A stretch of 64,000 nucleotides of DNA from assembly GCA_003971905.1 (NCBI GenBank), contig RSEE01000006.1, positions 682,001 through 746,000 of the forward strand. The letters run 5' to 3'. A program made the position numbers and the translations under genes. This DNA comes from Moniliella sp. 'wahieum'. Taxonomy: Eukaryota; Basidiomycota; Moniliellomycetes; Moniliellales; Moniliellaceae. The notes beneath the pieces are model-generated. The model saw only the letters and a program-made list of their open reading frames with translations, was not told the DNA's origin and ran no database searches. This document shows positions 55,904-64,000 of the stretch, in pieces (position 1 is the stretch's first letter; each line of letters starts with the position of its first letter).

Positions 55904-58631
55904 ATGGGCATCGGCCACTTGATCAAGAAGAACATCACCAACCCCTCCGAGCTGCGCGCCAACTTTGAGCGTCTTGCCGTTAGCGTGCAGTCCACCATCA
56001 ACCCAACCACCGCCACGATGAGAAGGGAGCAGGAACTGGATGAGCAGCGCGAAGCCGTCTGCGCGTCTCATCGCATGCGCAGCTTTGCGCCCGAGCGCGA
56101 CGGCAATACCGTCAAGTGGTACTCGGATGGGTGCGACTACTTTTGGGCCTTGAGCGAAATTCTGGACAAGGCCGAGAGCCACATCTTTATTCTCGACTGG
56201 TGGCTCACTCCCGAACTTTATCTCCGACGCCCGGCCCATCTGTTTGAGCAGTACCGCCTGCCTGATCGCATCCTCAAGCGTAAGGCAGAGCAGGGCGTGC
56301 GCATCTTCATTGTTGTGTACAAGGAAGTCACCCAGACAATGACCATGTCCTCGTCCTGGACCAAGCACTACCTTGAGGACCTGCACCCCAACATCCAGGT
56401 CTATCGTCACCCTGACCACTTGGGTGGCGAGGTGACCCTCATGTGGTCGCACCATGAGAAGGTACGTGCGTCTTCCCATACCATATGACCTTGATCCTTA
56501 CCCTCCCCCAGCTCGTCGTCGTAGACAACACCTACGCCTGTGTGGGCGGCCTTGACATCTGCTATGGCCGCTGGGACACTCACTCGCATCCTCTTTCGGA
56601 TGTGCACCTTGGCGACTACACCCGCACCATTTTCCCAGGTCAAGACTACAACATGCCCGCATCGAGGATTTCCACAATGTTAAGGACTACATGAGCAACA
56701 ACCAGAGCCGCACCGTTATTGGACGCATGCCATGGCATGATGTCCACGTCATGCTCTACGGGCCTGCGGTACTCGATGTGGCAGCACACTTTATTCAGCG
56801 CTGGTCATTCCTCAAGTCGTTCAAGTATAAGAGCGAAAAGCGCATGCCTTTCCTTGCTCTTCCAGCGGTTCAGACGAGAACCCTGAGCTGATTGACCCTC
56901 AGTTTAGCTTCCTTGAGGGACACCCGCATTTGATGAAGATGGCCCAGCACGGCGAACGATTCCGCCACCCGTTCCATTCGGGTCACCGTACCGAGTTCAT
57001 TGCGCCTCAAGCCGGTGACAATGCCGCTGTTGGCAAGGCCAAGGTGCAAGTTCTTCGTTCCAGTGCCGATTGGAGTCTGGGTATTCTTACAGAGCACTCC
57101 ATCCAAAACGCGTACATCGAGATGATCACACAGGCCGAGCACTGCATCTACATCGAGAACCAAGTACGTTTCTTCAGCCCATCTTTCCTTTCCATGCTTG
57201 TGGCACTGACGTGGGGTATGCTTCCAGTTCTTCATCACTTCGACAACTGAAGAAGGTGTAGTTAAGAACAGATCGGGCTGCCCTGGTAGCACGCATCCTG
57301 CGCGCCCACCAGGAGGGGACCAAGTTGAAGATCATTGTCATCATTCCCACCATCCCGTGCTTTTCCGGTGAACTTGACAAGGCAGCTGGTATCCGTGCAA
57401 TCATGGAGTACCAGTACCTCTCCATTAGCCGTGGGGAGAACAGCATCTTTGGTCAGCTGCGCACTGCGGGAGTGGATGCGAACGAGTATATCTCCTTCTA
57501 CCACCACCTGCGCGGGTACGACCGGATCAACTATTCCAAGGAACTTGTCAAGGAGATTGAGAAACGCAGCGGGGTGACTTATCATCAATCTCAGGTCGCC
57601 CTAGCGCGGGTGTTCAATGGCAACGCCGAAGACGACATGGGGGTAGACGAGAAGGGCCAGCCCAAGGGTCCACTCCATAAGCCTGCTGTCAAGATCTACG
57701 ACCCTGAGGTGCCTCTTCCCAAGGGTACTGTAGCTCCTCCATTCTCGGGTACTCCGCAGACGATCAAGGAAGTACCCATGCCAACCACTGTGGCCGAGGC
57801 CGAGTCGATCCTTCAGCGATTCCAGGCTGCTGCACGTGAAGTGTTGGACCCCAATGTGAAGGACACGGTGGCGGACGATATCCTTCTCGGGCAAGGCAAG
57901 CCGAGCGAGGAAGCGTGGCAGACCAATCCGGCGGAAGAAGTCAGTCTCTGGGTCACGGAGGAAACGTACATTCACTCGAAGCTGATGATTGTCGATGATC
58001 GTCGGGTTCTGATCGGATCGGCGAACTTGAACGAACGCTCCCAACGGGGCGATCGGGACAGTGAGATTGCTGTGCTGATCGAGGACGAAGAGATGTTTGA
58101 TTCGACGATGAACGGTCAACCGTACCGGGCGGCCAATTTGCTGCCTCCTTCCGCCGTCATCTCTGGCGGCAGCATCTGGGTCTCATTCCTCCGCAGGTGG
58201 TCACCCCGGAGGCGGCCCGCTCCTTCCCGACTGCAGGCATGAAGCCTGTCCCTGCCCCCAACCCGGACCCGTCGAGCTTGGAGGCGCAAGCCGACGAATA
58301 CGAGAAGCTCGTATCGGACCCACTGGGAGAGGAGGTGGAACGTGTGTGGAAGGAGAATGCGACGACCAACACGAAAGCATTTGACGATGTCTTCCATCCC
58401 GTCCCGTCGGATCGGGTGGCGTCGTGGAATGCCTACCACAAGTATTTCCCTACCACACCCATCGTAACAGGCCATGTGGCCGACTCGAACGCCGACCCGA
58501 AGTGGGTCCGTGACCGGTTGTCGGTCGTGCGTGGCTCGCTGATCAACTTTGCCCACCACTTCCTAAGCGAGGAAGACTTGATCACAACCGACGTGGAGGT
58601 AAACCAGCTCACGCTGGACATTTACCTCTAG
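55904..58631 (+). CDS. SPO14: phospholipase D with two HKD motifs
   Basis: PLD hydrolyses phosphatidylcholine to phosphatidic acid and choline at membranes. ATG 55904 (ACCATGGGC) starts [19 protein letters not shown]; no PX or PH domain precedes, so this is the short fungal form. First HKD: HHEKLVVVD, split by a 50-nt intron (56462-56511). Then [17 protein letters not shown]. Second [28 protein letters not shown] (~57967) with the typical [13 protein letters not shown]. The C-terminus ends [12 protein letters not shown] at TAG 58629-58631. A further intron is 57164-57227 (GTACGT). One-base breaks at ~56653, 56865, 57270, 57277 and 58136 each look like loss from a short homopolymer. About 860 aa. 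The symbol is by family. Confidence 0.92.
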
Positions 58632-59235
58632 TTTTCTTGGACTATTGAAAGCTGAAATGGGTTGCATGATGGTGATGGTACAGGCTGTCTGTTTTATATG
58701 AACGGCATGGCGCGTCAGCCTGGAATCCCTTTTCCCGTTCCCTTCTATATGCCTGTTCCGTATACTTTGTCCTGGCTAACTCATGAAAATCAACATGGAT
58801 GATACAGACGTTTTGTCGGAGTAGATTTTCTTGGTGCGTCCCCGATGGCGACGATGTGTAGAAGATGATGGACAATAGTTTTCTGCCTATGAGGCTAAGC
58901 GCATCCAACTGTAGTTGCTGCTTGCTAGGCTGCTCGCTGAGCACTGACGGGGTGTGATTGGTATTGAATGTTGATGGCGGATCGTTATTAGTAGGCTGGC
59001 GTGGTTCAGATGTGGTGCTTGTGCACCACGCCACCTTGGGCAACTGCCTGCCTGTCTCCCCTAGCTCAGTGCCAGGACACTCTTTGCGGCTTTGCGGGAC
59101 AAGCACCATCACTTTCCCCAACAGTGACAACCAGTGGTGGATTGCCGCGCCCTTTTTTTGTTACCACGGTCAGCGAGAGGTCTGTGCCACACCTTCCACA
59201 CCCGCGCTAAGCCGCCATCGACACACGCCCTGGGA
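58632..59235. other. intergenic, PLD 3' flank
   Basis: No gene recognised. A minus-strand ORF (58642-59130) has no motif. Confidence 0.4.
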
Positions 59236-59581
59236 TCTGTTAGTACCACTATGCCACATTGTTGGGACCCGTGGTCCCGTACTTAGGCCAAGGCGCCTCA
59301 TCACCCTTCACCCCTGATTTGTCCTCCGAAGCCTCCACGTGTATACTCAGGCTTGTCTGAACCCCTGTCTCTAGTGTGGCACAAGGCTTAGACCTTAACC
59401 ACCACCATCGCGATTGCATTGCTCTACATTTCCAGAGGTTCTTCACCCAATCCCTTGGGTTCCTCCGGTCTTACAGAGTTACAATCCTCTTGACGCTCAG
59501 CCCTGAGCCTTCCACTCTTACACTCTTCGGTCCTCCGCTGCCGGCCCTATCCACAAGCGCTTGCTCGAACTGCGTAAGCTA

Positions 59582-60730
59582 ATGGCAAGCATCATGAGCT
59601 CTCAGACTCAGGAGTCTTGGTTCAACTCCTCAACCCCTACTTCACCAACTGCCGGAGCAGAAGAGAGCACCACTCCCGTCGGAGTTGACCACGCCTCCCC
59701 GCCGCTGACACCATCGCGTGAATCTACCCCTACACCTCAACCCACCCCCGTGGGCCCCGACAACACCGCGAACGACGTCGCCACCCTCGCCGACCGCATT
59801 CGCAACATGTTCAAATTGTTTCCCGAACACATCACCCTCAAACAGCTACAGGACACTGGTATCAAGCTTGGGTACAGCGAAAAGACGACCACAGAAGCCA
59901 TTGTCATGTTATCATGTGAGAATCCACCCAATGCGAGCAAGAACGAAGGTGCCTTATCGTCAACTCCGGCCGTCGACGACAACCCGTGGGCTTTGACTCC
60001 CGACAAGCTCCTCCGTAGTGCCACTCGCAGCAACGTGCCGTACCACGAGCGTTTCCACAACAACAGCTCGTTTTGGTTATGGACCCGGATCTTCCTCCCT
60101 CGTATCCAGATTATCCCTGGAGCGCGTGAGCATCTGGAACAGGGCAAGGCCCTGGACGGGTATAACGCAGAACTGGACGCTCACTTGGCCAACATTCTAC
60201 TCCCGTGGATAGACTCCGACGTCGTCCAGCAGATCACCGGCGATGGCACGCCGGCTCTAGGGTCTGCATACTATCATGCTCTGCGTGATTTGTACGGCAC
60301 CGTTTCAGACACTGAGATCTGTGATATCCTCATAAAGGTTCTCACTCTCAAAATGGGCACCAAGTCGGGCCGCCAATACCTGAATGAGTTCACTGTGGCG
60401 GTAACCCAGTACGAGATGACGTCCAAGTCCAAGCTGGACGAGATTGGTCTAGCACAGATGCTACGGAAAGGCGTTACTGATCAGGGTGGTTGCACCTCCA
60501 TCGTAACAGCAGCTACGCCGAATTGCGCCGAGCAGTGAGCGAACTCAAAGGCTCCAACTACGGCAGTACCTCCAGTTCAAGCCCAGCTCCCTCCAGTACG
60601 GCCCCTTCGGAAGCCACGTCGCACAGCCAAACAAGCAGTACGGTGACAGGCCGCGGACGAGGCCGAGGTGGCAGCGGGTACAGAGGAAGTCACCGTGGTG
60701 GCCAACGTGGCGGCCACTTTAGCCGGCCGG
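59582..60730 (+). CDS. copia gag with RGG-rich tail
   Basis: ATG 59582 (MASIMSSQTQESWF). A Pro/Thr-rich leader is followed by a copia gag core with W/L-spaced helices (FWLWTRIFLPRIQIIPGAREHLE, ~60070; YYHALRDLYGTVSDTE; LKMGTKSGRQYLNEF). After a break near 60510 it continues AVSELKGSNYGS and into a Gly/Arg tail (GRGRGRGGSGYRGSHRGGQRGGHF, read in two parts, ~60650-60720). No CCHC zinc knuckle is visible. An RGG-type nucleic-acid-binding tail in its place is inferred. Confidence 0.75.
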
Positions 60731-62220
60731 CTACGACAGCCCAGACCACCTCATCTGCCCATGCAGTAACCCCTATGGCAGCCACTACACCACCCAAGCC
60801 AGCCAACCTCCCTGCGCAACACGATTCAGGTGCGAGACCATCCGTATTCAATGAACGAAGTGCGTTTATCAATCTTCGTCCACACCGCGAGCCCATAGCA
60901 GTGGCAACGGACAGATCGCATACACTGAAGGCATTGGCACCATCTCTATGTACATTCAACCCAGAACGGAGCCCCTATCCGCATCCACCTACCCGGCAGC
61001 TTGTACTGCCCCACCTTCCCGACCAACCTGCTCAGCGCTTACCATCTATCTATCGCAGGCATTGGCAGCTGGATCCCTCCAGGTGGCCATGGTCTCTATC
61101 TCGGACGACACGGCGAACCTTTTCGTCTCGCCGCCGACTCAAGCTATTCCCTTACTCTGGCGCCCAATACGACAGCCACAGCCAACAGCGCCACTTCGCT
61201 ACTCAACCTTGATGCAACCCTGGTCAAGGTGAAAAACGCCCACATCCGATGGAATCATGCACCTCTAGATCAACTTTCATCCTCTCACGTCGGATGACCC
61301 AGCATTCGAACGGGTCAACAGTGGCGACATCGCTTTAGTCCGGTCCTCGTGGCACTGTGCACCATGCGCATTAAGCAGAGCCACTGCCCCACCCACGCCA
61401 CGACTGGACGCCCAATCCGAACCATTCGCCCTTTCTCTCTCCTCCACCTCGACGTCCTTGACATATCCCGCAAGGCGGCGGGGTCATACTTACGCCCTTA
61501 TCATTGTCGACGACTTTACGCGGTATACCTGGACGCTACCCCTGGTGTCCAAGGGTGATGCCACAGCCGAACTTCAAGCCTTCATCCGGCGCGAGCATCG
61601 CCAACATCCCGACCGCCCCTTCAGACGGTCCGCTCTGACAATGCGCCTGAACTCACCACCGCAATGGACGAGTTTTACTGCGAGCTGGGAGTAGTGAGCG
61701 AGCGCACCAATCCTGGCGAAAGTGCGTCCAATGGGTCGCCGAACGCGCCATAAGATCGATTACGGATCGCGCTCGACTCATGGTAATCGCCAACAGATTG
61801 ACTCCCGACGAGTGGTGGGAACACAGCTTGTTGGCGGCCACATATGCACACAACCAGTCGCCGCCGAAAGCACTGGGTGGGGACAGCCGATTTGTCCGGT
61901 ACCATGGCTTCAAACCCTCCCTTCGCATGCGCGGTTTGGCACTCTTGCCTACCTGCACCTATTGCCCAACCAACGCGAGGGCGGCAAACTTGGTCCGCGG
62001 GCCGTCCCAGCAATGTTGGTGGGTTACGGGCACGGCCGCGGTTCGAAGGGGTGGCTCTTTGCCATCCACCAGGACGACGGCCAAGTTGGATTCCGTTGGA
62101 AAAAGCCGTCCACCTGGACGCATGTCCCGTACACCACCGAATATCCCACGCACTTTCATCTGGACCCCCTTGTCCCTGCTGGTGGCGGAGAGGTGCGGGG
62201 GGCGGAGAAATGGGTGCTGG
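60731..62220 (+). CDS. copia protease/integrase region, frame-broken
   Basis: The protease zone contains FVNLRPHREPIAVATG-like and GIGTISMYI strands (~60850-60950), but the D-S-G site is not clear. A pre-integrase segment NAHIRWNHAPLDQL (~61238) and a CAPC pair (~61358) precede the integrase core: HLDVLDIS (first D, ~61450), IIVDDFTRYTWTLPLVSKGDA (~61500), RSDNAPELTTAMDEFY (second D, ~61630) and ERAIRSITDRARLMV (E, ~61740), then LLAATYAHNQSP. Six or more frame changes interrupt it, so it is described only as remnants in order. Confidence 0.7.
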
Positions 62221-64000
62221 TGGGAAGTCAGACAGCTCCCCACCCGGCGTGTGCGTTTTGCGATAGATGAACTGACCCGCGATACTAATGGTAAGAAAGA
62301 CAATGCCCCATGGAAAAAAAAATTAAAAGAACGAAAAACAGAGGCACATCGCCCGGCTCAAGCCAACGAAAATGAGAATTCAGAGCCTGGCCCCACTCCA
62401 CCAACTCCAACCCCCCACATGTATCCCCCCAACCTGTTGCATCTGACCCGCAGCATGGCACAACGCCAGGCAAAGCAAGCCGAAGAAAATGAAACTATCA
62501 CAGAAGATGCCGTTGACACTGGCCACCAAGTCCTGCTTTCCCCTCCCTCTTCCACTTCCCCTTCTCTCCCGCCCTATCCCCCCTCCCCTCTCTCCCCCAC
62601 CGACACGCTCGCCCCCGTGACCGTGCCCCTGACCGATACAGCCGTCCCCGCACTCGTGCGTCGCAATCCCGTTCGCCAAGCGCGTATCAACGCTCCACCC
62701 CTCGACCTGTCCATTCCAGCCAACGACAATTTGCGCGATGGCACCTTTTCCCTGCTCGTCAACAAGGCCCCTAGCATCTTTGGCAACCCGGCCGCCCTCT
62801 CCGCCCTAGGAATGCAGGCTTTGGTGAGTATTTTCGGACCAGCGCCGGACACATCCATGCTACCTGCTTCGGAGCCAAGCTCGCCCCCCATTGCACTCGC
62901 AATCGAATCCGCGGCAAGTGACACCGAGGTCATACTGACCACCGATGGGGTCCCGGTGGCCCCCAAGAACATCAAGAAGTTGGTGGGTCACCCTGCCTTT
63001 GATGGCGTACTCGAGGCAATGCGCCTCGAGCTTCGGCGTTTTGACGAGCGTGACGTGAAGGAAGTTGTACCCATCCCCCCAGGGATCAAACCCCTTCCCG
63101 GCATGTGGGTCATAGGTACTAAGACGGATGCGGATGCTAACTTCCTCAAGTACCGTGCCCGCTACGTTGTGGGAGGGCACCGGCAAGTTCCTGGCACATG
63201 GGCGAAATCTTTTGCTCCTGCCGTTCGTACTGCTGCCGTCAACACGCTAATTGCGTTGGCCGAAGCTGATGGCCTCCACTTATTTTCTGCCGATGTGGAA
63301 GCTGCCTACCTCTATGCCGATATCAACGAGCTCGTCTATGTTCGACCACCCCCCTTCTTCCCAGAAGCGCCCGGTCATTGCTGGAGACTCAAGAAAAGTC
63401 TCTATGGCCTGCACCAGAGCGGGGCCAACTTTGGAGATTGGCTCCGCACTTTCCTTTGCGACCGACTCCACTTCACTAGCCTAAAATCAGAGCCTTGCCT
63501 GTTCATACGTCGCACCGAACCTCTTGGCCTGATCCTAATCGCCGTCCACACTGACGACTTTTTGGTCGCGTGTCGGTCCCAAGAAGCGTATGATGAATTC
63601 TTAGTGGAATTAAGGCGCAGCATCCAAATTAAGTCCAACGGCCCCCTACGTTTCCATCTCGGCTGCCAATACGACCGTATCGATGGACGACTGTACATCA
63701 GCCAACCCAAATTCATCGCTGAGACGCTTGCCGCGCATGACATATCACCTCACCGGCCCCGCTACCTTCCAATCGGCCACCAACTTCCGCCTCCCAAGCG
63801 ACCCGAACACGAAAAGCGTGCCACTCGAGACGAGCACCGTGCCTACCGTTCTATTGTCGGATCCAGCTTGTGGGCGGCTCGTATGTCCCGGCCTGATGCC
63901 CTCTTTGCGGCTACCTTTTTAGCGCGGTTTATGGACGACCCGTCCGCCGCCCACCGACGCGCAGCGGAGGACCTATTACGTTTCTTCGCCGGTACGTCTG
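62221..64000 (+). CDS. copia reverse transcriptase/RNase H start, 3' partial
   Basis: A single frame is open from about 62221 to the window end (codons in phase with 62941). It carries a Pro-rich linker, a VRRNPVRQARIN-type junction, RT motifs RARYVVGGHRQVPGTWAKSFAPAV (read in two parts), LHLFSADVEAAYLYADI (catalytic Asp), LKKSLYGLHQSGANFGDWL, the catalytic box AVHTDDFLVA (usually YVDD), LRFHLGCQYDR and YRSIVGSSLWAARMSRPD. The RNase H domain begins as the window ends. The absence of breaks over 1.78 kb contrasts with the rest of the window and suggests a recent or functional copy. Confidence 0.88.

Larger units (their letters stand above)
59236..64000 (+). mobile_element. Ty1/copia-type LTR retrotransposon, 3' truncated by window edge
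   Basis: The order gag, protease region, integrase, reverse transcriptase is diagnostic of Ty1/copia (integrase before RT). A 5' LTR may begin around TGTTAGTACC (59236) and end before 59582, but the 3' LTR lies outside the window, so neither boundary is proven. The gag-to-integrase half has many frame breaks, while the RT half is open for 1.78 kb. Confidence 0.85.

Noticed and set aside
55904..58631. PLD as a pseudogene because of five frame breaks
   Set aside because: Catalytic motifs, introns and C-terminus are all conserved, and each break is explained by a single base in a short run, as in essential neighbours.

Overview
The window looks like nuclear DNA from a fungus, most probably a basidiomycete. 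Protein-coding genes lie on both strands about every 2-3 kb. They carry short spliceosomal introns (43-134 nt) whose donors are mostly GTACGT, GTGCGT or GTGTGT, with CTGAC/CTAAC-like branch sites. Two nuclear tRNA genes have small introns next to the anticodon. The recognisable proteins are fungal or eukaryotic: Orc5, Nup155/170, CLASP, a Bem2-like RhoGAP, a fungal Na+/H+ antiporter, ribosomal stalk protein P1, PKA, Sec11, Fun14, Ipi3 and Rsa3. Codon use and splice sites fit a basidiomycete yeast or smut relative, but I cannot name a genus.

Layout, left to right: the end of a bZIP regulator (1-664); a putatively myristoylated protein and a TRAF-type zinc-finger protein (1.3-3.9 kb, possibly one gene); a secreted, probably GPI-anchored alpha/beta hydrolase with no nucleophile serine (4.2-6.0 kb, minus); a CaMK-type kinase (7.1-8.4 kb); a single-pass membrane protein (9.9-11.0 kb); ORC5 (11.9-13.5 kb); RSA3-like (13.6-14.9 kb, minus); an Na+/H+ antiporter (15.4-17.4 kb); RPP1 (18.4-18.9 kb); NUP155/170 (20.8-24.8 kb, minus); a very large BEM2-like RhoGAP (26.3-33.3 kb); tRNA-Asp; IPI3 (34.2-35.9 kb, minus); FUN14 (37.1-37.8 kb, minus); CLASP/Stu1 (38.4-43.5 kb, minus); the PKA catalytic subunit (44.0-45.2 kb); tRNA-Ala(CGC); an Esc2/Rad60-like SUMO-domain protein (46.4-47.7 kb, minus); SEC11 (48.0-48.6 kb); methylmalonate-semialdehyde dehydrogenase (50.4-52.1 kb); an orphan gag-like ORF (53.1-54.1 kb, minus); phospholipase D (55.9-58.6 kb); and a Ty1/copia-type retroelement running off the right edge (about 59.2-64.0 kb).

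The genes do not form an operon or metabolic cluster. This is a mixed housekeeping neighbourhood covering ribosome biogenesis (P1, Rsa3, Ipi3), replication and SUMO biology (Orc5, Esc2), signalling and polarity (CaMK, PKA, Bem2, PLD), secretion (Sec11) and mitochondria (Fun14, MMSDH), with retroelement material at the right end. Nothing seen amounts to a clear new multi-gene system.

One feature dominates interpretation. Almost every conserved gene is broken by one-base frame changes, and in many of these adding one base to a short homopolymer would restore the family consensus. I read this as systematic base loss in the assembly, not mass pseudogenisation. CDS spans below therefore run from the likely start to the likely stop across such breaks and across introns.
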